Assembly: GCA_964552395.1 (NCBI GenBank)
Contig: CAZKGM010000006.1
Coordinates: 1-64,000 of the forward strand
Source: JAJDNH01 sp964552395
GTDB taxonomy: Bacteria; Acidobacteriota; Thermoanaerobaculia; Thermoanaerobaculales; Sulfomarinibacteraceae
Direction: 5' to 3'
DNA length: 64,000 nt
Below are positions 33,319-41,968 of this stretch, piece after piece; the first letter of the stretch is position 1, and every line of letters begins with the position of its first letter. A program made the position numbers and the translations under genes. A model generated the notes under the pieces. That model was not told where the DNA came from. It saw only the letters and a list, made by a program, of their open reading frames with translations, and made no database searches.

Positions 33319-34065
33319 ATGTTACCCGACCAAAACCTCAGTCGCGTTGCACCTCTCCTCCTCATCTTTGCCTTGACGGCCGCCGCCGGGGCGGCTGCCG
33401 AGGACCAGCCTACGGCCAAGCCCTGGAGCGGCTCCGCGGGCCTCGCCTTTCTGGCCACGAGTGGGAACACCGACACACAGACCCTCGGCTTCGACCTCGC
33501 CCTGAAGCGGGCTCCCGACCCGTGGGGCGTCGAGATCACGGCCGGCTACCTGAAGTCCGAAGACAGCGGGTTGACAACCGCCGAAAGGTACGGCGCCAAG
33601 CTGCGCGGCCAACGCTCCCTCAACGAGCGGTGGGCGGTGTTCGCGGGACTCTCCGGGGAGCGCGATACATTCGCCGGTTTCGATCTTCGCGGCATCATGG
33701 AGACCGGCGTCACCTACACGGCCCTGTCGGGCCCGGTCCACACCCTCACAGTCGACGGCGGGCTGACGTGGACCAAGGAGGATCTGGTCACGGGCGACAG
33801 CAGCAACTCTCTCGGCGGTCTCGCCGGCCTCACCTACTCGTGGAAGCCGCGCCAGGGAATCGAGCTGTCCGAGCGACTGATCTGGTACCCCAACTTCGAA
33901 GAAACAGGGAACTGGAGAGCCACTTCCGAGACCGCCATCCAGTCTGCTCTGAGCGGGAGCTTGGCCGTCAAACTGGGCTATGAAGTTCGGTACTACAGTG
34001 AGCCGGTTCCGGGGTTCGACAACACCGATTCGACGACCAAGGTCTCTCTGGTTGTGAGCTTCTGA
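33319..34065 (+). CDS. DUF481 family outer-membrane protein (YdiY-like)
   Basis: 248 residues. After a signal peptide (SRVAPLLLIFALTAAAGAAA) the sequence is rich in alternating beta strands: WSGSAGLAFLATSGNTDTQT is the typical DUF481 opening, and it ends YSEPVPGFDNTDSTTKVSLVVSF, with a C-terminal Phe as in outer-membrane barrels. The function of the family is unknown; some members respond to acid or salt. AAGGAGAGG lies just before the ATG. MscL follows after 12 bases, so an osmotic or envelope-stress operon is possible but unproven. Confidence 0.82.
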   Translation: MLPDQNLSRVAPLLLIFALTAAAGAAAEDQPTAKPWSGSAGLAFLATSGNTDTQTLGFDLALKRAPDPWGVEITAGYLKSEDSGLTTAERYGAKLRGQRSLNERWAVFAGLSGERDTFAGFDLRGIMETGVTYTALSGPVHTLTVDGGLTWTKEDLVTGDSSNSLGGLAGLTYSWKPRQGIELSERLIWYPNFEETGNWRATSETAIQSALSGSLAVKLGYEVRYYSEPVPGFDNTDSTTKVSLVVSF

Positions 34066-34077
34066 AGAGGTGTGATC

Positions 34078-34521
34078 ATGCTCGAGGAGTTCAAGAAGTT
34101 CGCTTTGCGCGGCAACGTGATGGACATGGCAATAGGCATCATCCTCGGTGTTGCGTTTGGGAAAATCGTGTCCTCGTTCGTCGGCGACGTACTCATGTCG
34201 CCGATCGGCCTGCTCGCCGGCAACATCGATTTCTCGAAGCTGTTCATCGACCTTTCAGGGAGAGGCTACGAGAGCCTCGAGGCCGCCCGGCAGGCGGGGG
34301 CTCCGGTCATTGCCTACGGCGCCTTTGTGAACACGGTGATTGACTTCGTCATCGTCGCGTTCGCGATATTCATCGTCGTGCGCCAGCTGAACCGCCTGAA
34401 GGCGAAGGAGGCGGAGCCGGCAGCGGAGCCCACAACCAAGAGCTGTCCCTACTGCCTCTCGGAGGTTCCAGCCAAGGCAACCCGTTGCGGACACTGTACC
34501 TCGGAGCTCGACGCAACCTGA
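34078..34521 (+). CDS. mscL: Large-conductance mechanosensitive channel with zinc-ribbon tail
   Basis: 147 residues. The N-terminal helix EEFKKFALRGNVMDMAIGII and first membrane segment GVAFGKIVSSFVGDVLMSPI are the conserved MscL gate; the second segment is FVNTVIDFVIVAFAIFIVVR. MscL opens under membrane tension and releases solutes. The C-terminus ends in a four-Cys module CPYCLSEVPAKATRCGHC, which looks like a rubredoxin-type zinc ribbon and replaces the plain helical bundle end of E. coli MscL. From memory such tails occur in a subset of MscL proteins. GAAGAGG lies upstream at a good distance from ATG 34078; a GTG six bases earlier is less likely. Confidence 0.92.
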   Translation: MLEEFKKFALRGNVMDMAIGIILGVAFGKIVSSFVGDVLMSPIGLLAGNIDFSKLFIDLSGRGYESLEAARQAGAPVIAYGAFVNTVIDFVIVAFAIFIVVRQLNRLKAKEAEPAAEPTTKSCPYCLSEVPAKATRCGHCTSELDAT

Positions 34522-34704
34522 AAGCTCTCGACCCGCACTCTCGGGCGATGCCGGAGCGGTCGTGCCGCAGCCCCCGGCCAGAGGCAGACTCGCCGCCGGG
34601 CGGCACACAGCCGGAGGGTATCCTTCGGAGAACCAGCGCCGTATACTTGGCCGAACGGCGGAATGGAAAACGACTGCTGCCCACCGCCGAGATGGGGGCA
34701 ACGC

Positions 34705-35073
34705 ATGAGGATCGAGACGCGGTACTACGGACCCGTGGCCATCATGGACCTCAGCGGCAAGCTGACCCTGGGAAAGGGTGATGTGGCTCTGCGGGGTCGC
34801 CTTCTCGAGCTGCTTGATGAAGGGCTGAAGAACATTATTGTCAACCTCAAAGAGCTGAAGGTCATGGACTCCTCAGGTCTCGGCGAGCTGATCCGCTGCA
34901 AGACGACCTGCAGCCAGCACGGAGCAGAGCTCAAGCTGCTCAACCTCACGCCCAAGGTTTACAACCTGCTCGAGGTCACGCGCCTGATTGGTGTGTTCGA
35001 GATCTACACGGACGAGGTCGAGGCCATCCCGAGCTTCTGGGATGAAGAATCGGCGCCCCGCTCCGAAGGCTGA
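34705..35073 (+). CDS. STAS-domain anti-sigma factor antagonist
   Basis: 122 residues covering one STAS domain. Opening strands YYGPVAIMDLSGKLTLGKGD, then NIIVNLKELKVMDSSGLGEL with the phosphorylatable Ser in DSSG, match SpoIIAA/RsbV proteins. In that family the unphosphorylated form binds an anti-sigma kinase and frees a sigma factor. No kinase or sigma gene is adjacent, so the partner is elsewhere. The ATG at 34705 directly precedes the first strand. An earlier frame start at 34663 adds unlikely residues. Confidence 0.87.
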   Translation: MRIETRYYGPVAIMDLSGKLTLGKGDVALRGRLLELLDEGLKNIIVNLKELKVMDSSGLGELIRCKTTCSQHGAELKLLNLTPKVYNLLEVTRLIGVFEIYTDEVEAIPSFWDEESAPRSEG

Positions 35074-35247
35074 CCACCGCAGCTGACGGCCGCCCAGGGA
35101 CCGCCCACAGGACAGCCGAGCGGCGAGGGCCGTGACGCGTCGTCTGCGGGCGTTTTCAATCACGAGACCCCCGCCGCGCGGCACCTCTTGAGACGCTTGA
35201 TTTCGCTGCACGTTGACCGCACCGCCCCGAACGGCCATCATCTCGCA

Positions 35248-35595
35248 ATGCACCGCTCCCCTGTTCCGGCGATGGCCGTGGTGTTGGCGGCGGGTTGGCT
35301 CGCCACGGCAGCCTCGGGGGCTGCGTTGGTTGCGGCGATTCTTGCCGCAGCGACTCCGGCCATCGTCGCAGCCTTAGCGCTGCGCCGCCGGCCACAGCCT
35401 CTCCGCAGGCCTCTGGCGCTGTTTCTCGGCGTGACGGCGCTGACTATCGCGGCGGCGGAAGGGACCCTCTTCTTGCTTCCCTCGGCCTCACCGATGACGC
35501 TGGTTGTGCAGCTGTCGCTGGCAGTCTTCCTCACACCCCTCGTGCCTCTCGTCTACGCCCTGACATTCCCGACCGGCAACGGAGTCAGCCGGTGA
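35248..35595 (+). CDS. Small membrane protein preceding a symporter
   Basis: About 115 residues, strongly hydrophobic, with three or four predicted helices (AVVLAAGWLATAASGAALVA, ALFLGVTALTIAAAEGTLFL, LVVQLSLAVFLTPLVPLVYA). No family is recognised. Its stop overlaps the GTG start of the sodium/solute symporter by 4 bases, so it is translationally coupled. Small membrane proteins encoded ahead of such symporters (for example DUF3311- or DUF4212-like) are known partners, which makes a subunit role plausible. Start is uncertain: ATG 35248, ATG 35272 and TTG 35188 are in frame and none has a clear ribosome site. Confidence 0.5.
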   Translation: MHRSPVPAMAVVLAAGWLATAASGAALVAAILAAATPAIVAALALRRRPQPLRRPLALFLGVTALTIAAAEGTLFLLPSASPMTLVVQLSLAVFLTPLVPLVYALTFPTGNGVSR

Positions 35596-37019
35596 TTGCT
35601 TGGGCGGTGCTTGCCGTTCTCGCCATCCTGCTCGCAGTGTGGGGGGCACGGGAGGCGCGAGATGCCACGGGCTTCTTCGCTGCCTCCCGACGTGCAGGCT
35701 CGATCCTCGCTGGTCTCGGCGGCACCGCCGCCGGCCTCTCGGCATTCGTGTTCATCGGGGGTCCCAGTCTGTTCGCCACGATGGGTGCAGCGAGCCTGTG
35801 GATCATTCTCTCGGCGCCCCTAACCGGCGCCCTGCAGTGCTGGGCGGTCGGCGAGCCCCTGGTCGACCTCGCACGAACCCACGGTTGCCTCACCATCCCG
35901 GACATCGTGGCGGCGAAGTTCGGCGACGGGCTCCCGCGGGGCATGGCCGCGGCGGCCGTCGCCGCAGGCGGCATAGCGATGCTCGCGGTCCAGGCAAAGG
36001 GCGTCGGTGTGCTGGGAGAGGTCCTGATTCACGTTCCCGGCTGGCAGGCCGCCACTGCCCTCTTCGCGGCCACGACCCTCTACACGGCGGCCGGCGGGAT
36101 GCGTGCCGGGCTGGTCGCTGAGGCCGCCCAGGGTCTCGTCATGGCCGTCGCCGCGGTGGCGATTTCCGTGGCAGCCCTGTGGCGAGTGGGAGGACCCGCG
36201 GCGGCGGTTCGGACAATCTCTCACCTGAGGCCCGAGCTGCTCGACGCATGGGGAGCGCCAGGGACAGTCTCAGCACTGTCTCTCTTCCTGCTGTTCGGCC
36301 TCGGCACCTGCGCACAGCCACACTACCTGCAGAAGTTCCTGCTCCTCAAGGACAGCCGGAGCCTGCGCTGGATGCCGCTCGTCATGACGGCGGCGCTGGG
36401 CGCCGTTCTGACCGTCTGGGTCGGGTTGGGTGTTGGCGCCACGGCACTGTGGGCCGACGGCACTCTCCATCTCACCAGCCCAGACCAGTTGGCGCCGGCA
36501 TTCCTGTCAGCAGCGGGAGGCGCCCTGCTGGGGCTGGCCGTCGTTGCTATCGCCGCGGCCGTGATGTCAACGGCAGCAACGCTCATGAACCTGGTGGCCG
36601 CAGCCCTGGTACGTGACTTCCCGCTCGCAGTAGGTCGCTCCCCGGCGCCATCGCTGGGACCGGCACGAGTTGCCACCGTGACTGTCTGTGCCGCTGCACT
36701 GCTCCTCGCCTTCCACACGGAGACAACTGTGGGGCTGCTCGGCATTCTCGGTTGGGGAACGTTCACCGCTGCCCTGCTTCCCGTCATCCTGCTCGGTCTC
36801 AACTGGCCGGGAGCCACCCGGAGGGGCGCTATCGCGGCACTCGCCATCGGACCACTGACGCAGCTTGCTCTGGAGCTCCAGCACGCCGGCCAGCGGATGC
36901 TCGGATGGGAACCGGGCCTGACCGGCGCCGCCGTCGGCACGCTGGCGCTGGTCGCGCTGTCGCTGGGGCGGAAACCCGACGACTCGGAGGTTGGAGGTGA
37001 GGTTGGCTGGGTGGACTGA
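35592..37019 (+). CDS. Sodium:solute symporter family protein
   Basis: 475 residues with about thirteen hydrophobic helices, an SSS-family (LeuT-fold) Na+-driven transporter of the inner membrane. Diagnostic parts are GARDATGFF-like ARDATGFFAASRRAGSI near the start, GGTAAGLSAFVFIGGPSL, YTAAGGMRAGLVAEAAQGLV (the common TGGMxAV-type segment) and LFGLGTCAQPHYLQKFL. LGLAVVAIAAAVMSTAATLM matches the SxAD-like helix. The solute cannot be named. Start GTG 35592 gives a GTGA overlap with the small upstream gene; the longer frame upstream lies inside that gene. The end overlaps the nth gene. Confidence 0.85.
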   Translation: MIAWAVLAVLAILLAVWGAREARDATGFFAASRRAGSILAGLGGTAAGLSAFVFIGGPSLFATMGAASLWIILSAPLTGALQCWAVGEPLVDLARTHGCLTIPDIVAAKFGDGLPRGMAAAAVAAGGIAMLAVQAKGVGVLGEVLIHVPGWQAATALFAATTLYTAAGGMRAGLVAEAAQGLVMAVAAVAISVAALWRVGGPAAAVRTISHLRPELLDAWGAPGTVSALSLFLLFGLGTCAQPHYLQKFLLLKDSRSLRWMPLVMTAALGAVLTVWVGLGVGATALWADGTLHLTSPDQLAPAFLSAAGGALLGLAVVAIAAAVMSTAATLMNLVAAALVRDFPLAVGRSPAPSLGPARVATVTVCAAALLLAFHTETTVGLLGILGWGTFTAALLPVILLGLNWPGATRRGAIAALAIGPLTQLALELQHAGQRMLGWEPGLTGAAVGTLALVALSLGRKPDDSEVGGEVGWVD

Positions 37020-37668
37020 AGCACGGGTATACGACCTGGCCTCTCGGCTCGAGGAGTTCCGAGAAGGCTGTCGCGTAACAACACTTGCTGAGGTGGAGCG
37101 AGCGACCCGCTCGCCGTTTCACCTTCTGGTTTCCTGCATCATCTCCCTGAGGACCAAGGACCAAGTCACCCATGCCGCCGCGCAGCGCCTGTTCCGGCTG
37201 GCCCAGTCTCCACAGACCATGGCGGATCTCAATGAGGCCGAGATCGCGCTGGCAATCTACCCAGCCGGGTTCTACCGGACGAAGGCCGCGCAGCTGAAGC
37301 AGCTGGCATCACGGCTGTGCTCCGATCATGACGGCATGGTGCCGGAATGCGAGGAGGATCTGCTGGGTCTGCCGGGAGTCGGACGCAAGACCGCAAACCT
37401 GGTTCTCGGACTCGGCTTCGGGATCCCCGCAATCTGTGTGGACACCCACGTCCACAGAATCTCCAACCGCCTCGGTATCGTGGACAGCTCGAATCCACGG
37501 CAAACGGAGCTCCAGCTGCAGCAGCGGATCCCGCGCGACCTCTGGATTCCCATCAACGATCTACTCGTCACCTTCGGACAGAACCGCTGCCACCCTACCT
37601 CGCCTCGCTGCTCGGGATGTCCTCTGACCGACCTCTGTGCACGAGTCGGAGTGACACGACATCGGTGA
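36997..37668 (+). CDS. nth: Endonuclease III
   Basis: About 223 residues. The helix-hairpin-helix LLGLPGVGRKTANLVLG carries the catalytic Lys, VDTHVHRISNRLG holds the catalytic Asp, and CHPTSPRCSGCPLTDLC fits the C-x6-C-x2-C-x5-C iron-sulfur loop. It removes oxidised pyrimidines and nicks abasic sites in base-excision repair. SPFHLLVSCIISLRTKDQVT corresponds to the family's usual 'LLSAQTTD' segment with an unusual Arg in place of Ala-Gln. The gene overlaps the end of the symporter gene. The start could be TTG 36991, GTG 36997 or TTG 37003; GTG has the best-placed GGAGG. Confidence 0.9.
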   Translation: MRLAGWTEARVYDLASRLEEFREGCRVTTLAEVERATRSPFHLLVSCIISLRTKDQVTHAAAQRLFRLAQSPQTMADLNEAEIALAIYPAGFYRTKAAQLKQLASRLCSDHDGMVPECEEDLLGLPGVGRKTANLVLGLGFGIPAICVDTHVHRISNRLGIVDSSNPRQTELQLQQRIPRDLWIPINDLLVTFGQNRCHPTSPRCSGCPLTDLCARVGVTRHR

Positions 37669-37711
37669 TCCAGGGCGCTGTCGTGGCCGCTCACAATGGC
37701 ACAATGAAGGA

Positions 37712-38866
37712 GTGAGAGGCATTGCCAAATGGTCTCCACGCATCGGACGTGTCGCCGGGATCCCGATCCACGTGCACTCGACCTTCGCGGTCCTGCTGCT
37801 CTTTCTTTCCTGGCAGGCAGGCCGCCGGACCGGTTTCAACGGAGCCGTTGCCGAAACCGTGTTCGTCCTCATTCTGTTCGTCTGCGTCGCCCTGCATGAG
37901 ATTGGTCACTCGGTCGTCGCCAGGGCGAGCGCGGTCTCAGTAGAGAGGATTGTCCTCTACCCGTTCGGTGGCATTGCAATCCTGTCTGGACCTCCCCCTG
38001 CAGGAGCCACCGAAGCACGGATCGCCGTCGCCGGCCCGCTCGTCAACCTTTCGCTCGCCGCCATACTGCTGATCTTCCTCGGTCAGCGGGTCGCAGGCCC
38101 TGTCCTGCCCGGGGCCCGGTTGGCGAACCTCCCGGAATCGCTGTTTTGGGCCAACCTCGTGCTGGGCCTGTTCAACCTCGTCCCCGCGCTTCCCCTCGAT
38201 GGCGGGCGGGCCCTTCGCGGTTTCCTGGCCGGCGCCGTGGGACACGTGAAAGCAACACGAATCACCGGCTCGATCGGGCAGATACTCGGCATCCTGCTCC
38301 TGGTGTGGGGCCTGGCCTACAACCCTTGGTTGGGCCTCATCGGCCTGATCGTCGTACTCGGGGCCACCGCCGAGCTCCAGCGCATCCAACCGATGTTGAT
38401 CCTGGAGAGGCAGCGGGTTGGGGACCTCGTGAAGCGCCGGATCGAGGTCGTCGCCCCCGACGCTACCTTGGAAGGTCTCCGCTCCTACTCACAGGAGCAC
38501 CCCGGAACTGACTTCGCGGTTGGCACGGCCGGTGCCGTGGTTGGCTATCTCCCCGCAGCCAGCGTTTGGAGAGCACAGTCCCGGATTCCTGGTCCACCCC
38601 TGGAGGCGCGTGCCCTCATGCAGAGATTGGCCCGTCCGATCCTCCTGACGGCCCCGCTGTCCGAGGCTTCCGAGCAGATGAAGGGGGACGGCGCCGAGGC
38701 CGCTGCCGTCCTGGATGATGCGGGGAATCTGGTCGGGATCATCACTGCCGCTCGGATCGAGCGCTCGCTCGCGCTCCTCAACGCCATCACGAACCGCCGC
38801 TCGTCCGGCTTCGGAACACGCCGCCCTGACCCATCCGACCCATCCGGCCAAGCCCCCCAGGACTGA
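37712..38866 (+). CDS. M50 site-2-protease family metallopeptidase
   Basis: 384 residues. A membrane zinc protease core: HEIGH at residues 62-66 inside a hydrophobic helix, and NLVPALPLDGGRALRG giving the third ligand Asp. FPFGGIA-like LYPFGGIAIL and ARIAVAGPLVNLSLA fit the SpoIVFB-type subgroup. The C-terminal ~140 residues look like a degenerate CBS pair (VGDLVKRRIEVVAPDATLEG, EAAAVLDDAGNLVGIITAAR), which may sense adenine nucleotides. It would cleave transmembrane regulatory proteins. GTG start, with GAAGGA a few bases upstream. A long palindrome follows 85 bases after the stop. Confidence 0.87.
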   Translation: MRGIAKWSPRIGRVAGIPIHVHSTFAVLLLFLSWQAGRRTGFNGAVAETVFVLILFVCVALHEIGHSVVARASAVSVERIVLYPFGGIAILSGPPPAGATEARIAVAGPLVNLSLAAILLIFLGQRVAGPVLPGARLANLPESLFWANLVLGLFNLVPALPLDGGRALRGFLAGAVGHVKATRITGSIGQILGILLLVWGLAYNPWLGLIGLIVVLGATAELQRIQPMLILERQRVGDLVKRRIEVVAPDATLEGLRSYSQEHPGTDFAVGTAGAVVGYLPAASVWRAQSRIPGPPLEARALMQRLARPILLTAPLSEASEQMKGDGAEAAAVLDDAGNLVGIITAARIERSLALLNAITNRRSSGFGTRRPDPSDPSGQAPQD

Positions 38867-38951
38867 CTCCTGGATGCGTGCGGCGCAGTTCACGAAAGCC
38901 TCCCTCCAGCCATTACCGTTGAACTGGACGACCTGCGATGTAGACACTCTC

Positions 38952-39137
38952 AGAAGCCAGGCCGGACATCCCGTTCGTAGCGAGACTCGCGAGACGGGGT
39001 CAGATGTACGTTTTCTCGCGCCGGAGCACGTCGCAGGCGTACCTGCAGGTACGTTGGAGACGTGCGACAAGCGAAAAACGCGCAGATGGCTCCGGATCGC
39101 GAATCGCAGCCGAATCGGGGTGTCCGGCCTGGTCTCT
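38952..39137. repeat. ~186-bp imperfect palindrome (MITE- or REP-like)
   Basis: The whole interval is one inverted repeat with arms of about 93 bases. Outer blocks CCAGGCCGGACA (38957-38968) and TGTCCGGCCTGG (39121-39132) are perfectly complementary. Inner blocks include GCACGTC/GACGTGC and CGTTTTCTCGC against GCGAAAAACG. The centre is the perfect 14-bp palindrome GTACCTGCAGGTAC at 39039-39052. A few small indels and mismatches separate the blocks. It fills most of the gap between two convergent genes and touches the last codon of the TPR gene. As RNA it would form a very long hairpin on either strand. Confidence 0.75.
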
Positions 39138-41943
39138 AATTGGCCTGGCGCTGCTGCCGGAGACCTTGAAGGCGATCGACGACATCCCTGAAGCTCGCAT
39201 CAATCCCGGCCACCTCCGTGAAGACGCTGACCGCTTCGCTCTCGTCGCCACCTGCCTCGAGCGAGGATCCCAGATCGTACAGCAGTGCCAGCTTCGTTTC
39301 CGGGCTCAGGTCGGGCGTTGACAACGCCTTGCGATACCATTGGGTGGCCTGCTCGAACAGCCCCTGCTCCAGGTAGCACACACCGATCATCGAGCAGCTC
39401 TCCACGAAGAACCCGGCATCGCGTGCCGAGATCTGGAACTCGCCGATCGCCTCGGGCAGCAGGCCCATCTCCTTGTATGCAATGCCAAGGTTGAAGTGTG
39501 TGTCGGAGTCCTCTTCCGAAAGCTGCTCGGCAACTCCCCTCTGGAACTCGCGAAACACCTCTTCCAGCAGTGCCTCACCCTTGCCACGGCCGGTCGCCTC
39601 TTCGACCATCGCCTCCTCGGCTGCGAGCTCCTGCTCCAGCTCACGAGCAAGGTCGATGTAGTCCTCTTCTTCGGCAAACAGGTCCTCGGGCCGCTCCGCA
39701 CCCACCGCCTCCGGCTGCTCGAGGATGACGCCCTTCTCCTTGAGGCGGAGCCGGCGTTCCCTGACCTCAGGGTCGTCTGGAAACTGCAACTCCAGGTCGG
39801 TCAGGACGCGGAGGGCGTCCTCGAAGAGCTCCTGAGCAATGTAGAAGTCGATCTGTTCGAGGTCGTCGACGGGAGGCCCCGTGAACGCCCCTGTGATGTC
39901 GACCATCTCCTCCGGTACCGCTGTCCGCACTGGTTCGGGCTTCGCCTCGGGGGCGACACTCTCCGCGCCCTCAGTTGGCTCGAGGGTCGCCGCCGGCACT
40001 GCAGGCTCCGCACCCTCGGGCATGTCTTTCCTGGCAGCCGTCCCCAGAGATCGCTCCAGCTCCTCCAGCTCCTCCAGCACGAAGCTCTGCACGCCGACGG
40101 CCGGCGGAGTCGTGGCCGCCACCTCGCCTATGAGCTCTCTCTCCGCCTCGGCTGGCAGCTCGATGCGCGACTCCTCGCCCGCCTTCCCGGCATCTTCTGC
40201 TGCTTCAAGCGTGACGGCCTCGCCAGCACCAGTTCGGGCGCCGCCGGCCGCCAAACCGTCATCGATATCGATGTACAGCACATCGCTTTCTCCCAGCTCC
40301 TCGACCTCCGCGACTGGCTCGCCTTCGGTGGGCGCCAGATTCAGGGCCCTCTCAAGCGCCTCCAGTGCCTGCCGGTCGTCGACCGAGGAGTAGTGATCAA
40401 TCAGGGGATTCGCGACCTGCCTGGCCTCTTCCCGCCTTCCCTCCTCGACATACAGAAGAACGAGCTTCTCACGCGCCTCGAGGAGACCCGGATAGTGCTC
40501 GATGATCTCCTCTAGATGGCGTACAGCCTTGTCCACCAAGCCGTACTTGGTAAAGACATTTGCCTCTGCCAGCCTCTCCTGCGGGTCGAAAGTCGCCGGA
40601 ACCGCGGGGTCGGAGGCTGCTGCACCGGCTTGCACCTCTGCCTCGATCGCCAACTGAAGGTCTTCTCCTTCGTCGGCAACCTCTGAAAGGTCAACTGCTT
40701 CCGTGTCAGGTACCAGCCTCGTCGGCGTCTTCAACCCAACGGGCGGCTCGACGGCCCGGTCGCCGCCGGCCTCAGAAGCTGCCGACAGCGAGTTGAGGCG
40801 CTCCCGGAAGAGCTTGTTGTCAGGATCGGATTCTGCCAGCTCGAGGTAGAGCCGCAGGGCCTGCGCCGGCCTGTCTTCGCTGAAGTGACGCTCCGCCAGG
40901 GCCGCCTTGAGAGTGAAGACCATCTCTTCGTTGTCCGTCGGCTCATAGGCTCGCAATGCCCAGGTGAGAACCTGTGCGTCCTCGGGATCGGCCTTGAGCA
41001 ACCCTTGCAGAAGCTCTTGCGCCTTTCGGAACTCGCCGCCGCGAATGGCGGCCTCAGCCACCGGCAGCAGAAGATCGCGAGCCTGACCGACGTCGCCGTT
41101 TTCCAGCGCGGCGCTCGCCACGACCGCCCGCAGCTCGTTGTCTTCCGGCTGCTCGCCCAAGAGCTCCTCGGCCTCCTCGATTGCCGCCTTCTTGTCACCC
41201 TGTTCCAGGAGCAGGCGTGCGTTGAGCGCGCGAAGCCCGTGATGGTTCGGAGAAAGCCGAAGGCCTGCCTGGATCATCTCGTTGGCGTCGGACACGCGGC
41301 CGCCATCCAAGAGCGCCCTGCAGAACGGTTCCAAGAACTCACCGCGCGGCGGTTCGAGGCTCAGCACGTGCCTGTACAGACGGTCGGCTTCGTCGAGCTT
41401 GCCCCGCTCCAGCAGGAGAAGCCCGAGCCGCTCATACTCGGTAATGGCCTCTTCGTGCTGCTCCGCTTGCATCAGCGCATCCGCCAGCCGGAGGTGTGCA
41501 ACGTGATCATCAGTGGCAAGCTGGACGAGCTTGCGCTGCACCCGGATTACGTTCTCGACATCACCGTTCTTCCCATACCAGTCGGAGAGGATCTGGAACT
41601 GACTCCGAGCCTCGACCAGAAGGCCCTGCTGCAGGTAGAGATCGGCCAACCTGTCGAAGATATCGAGCCGCTGCGGCGCCATACGGTTGATCTTCTTCAG
41701 GATCGCTATGGCCTTCGAGGTGAAGCCATCCTGGGTGAAGTAGTCCGCTATGCGCTCGTAGAGCTCGACCGCCTTGTCGACCTGACCGACCCGACCGTAC
41801 AGGTCACCAACGCGGTTGATGGTATTGGCATCGTTCGGGTTGGCTTTGAGCAGCTTCTCGTACTCACGAATCGCCTGCTCGATCCTTCCCTTTTGGACCA
41901 GCTTTTCCGCTTCGCGCAGAACCTTGTCCCGGTTGATGGCCAT
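39136..41943 (-). CDS. Large tetratricopeptide-repeat protein
   Basis: 935 residues, acidic, no signal peptide. At least ten TPR units cover residues 1-390 (for example EQAIREYEKLLKANPNDANT and KAVELYERIADYFTQDGF), two more lie near 460-540, then a long Glu/Ala/Pro-rich low-complexity linker, and further TPRs at the C-terminus (THFNLGIAYKEMGLLPEAI, GVCYLEQGLFEQATQWYR). It is probably a cytoplasmic scaffold. Similar proteins occur near pilus or secretion genes in other phyla, but no such link is visible here. It starts the minus-strand direction away from rnhB, 25 bases after the rnhB stop, so it could belong to the rplS-rnhB transcript. Confidence 0.85.
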   Translation of the reverse strand: MAINRDKVLREAEKLVQKGRIEQAIREYEKLLKANPNDANTINRVGDLYGRVGQVDKAVELYERIADYFTQDGFTSKAIAILKKINRMAPQRLDIFDRLADLYLQQGLLVEARSQFQILSDWYGKNGDVENVIRVQRKLVQLATDDHVAHLRLADALMQAEQHEEAITEYERLGLLLLERGKLDEADRLYRHVLSLEPPRGEFLEPFCRALLDGGRVSDANEMIQAGLRLSPNHHGLRALNARLLLEQGDKKAAIEEAEELLGEQPEDNELRAVVASAALENGDVGQARDLLLPVAEAAIRGGEFRKAQELLQGLLKADPEDAQVLTWALRAYEPTDNEEMVFTLKAALAERHFSEDRPAQALRLYLELAESDPDNKLFRERLNSLSAASEAGGDRAVEPPVGLKTPTRLVPDTEAVDLSEVADEGEDLQLAIEAEVQAGAAASDPAVPATFDPQERLAEANVFTKYGLVDKAVRHLEEIIEHYPGLLEAREKLVLLYVEEGRREEARQVANPLIDHYSSVDDRQALEALERALNLAPTEGEPVAEVEELGESDVLYIDIDDGLAAGGARTGAGEAVTLEAAEDAGKAGEESRIELPAEAERELIGEVAATTPPAVGVQSFVLEELEELERSLGTAARKDMPEGAEPAVPAATLEPTEGAESVAPEAKPEPVRTAVPEEMVDITGAFTGPPVDDLEQIDFYIAQELFEDALRVLTDLELQFPDDPEVRERRLRLKEKGVILEQPEAVGAERPEDLFAEEEDYIDLARELEQELAAEEAMVEEATGRGKGEALLEEVFREFQRGVAEQLSEEDSDTHFNLGIAYKEMGLLPEAIGEFQISARDAGFFVESCSMIGVCYLEQGLFEQATQWYRKALSTPDLSPETKLALLYDLGSSLEAGGDESEAVSVFTEVAGIDASFRDVVDRLQGLRQQRQAN

Positions 41944-41968
41944 CCCCTAACGAGTCCTTCCGCGGCGG

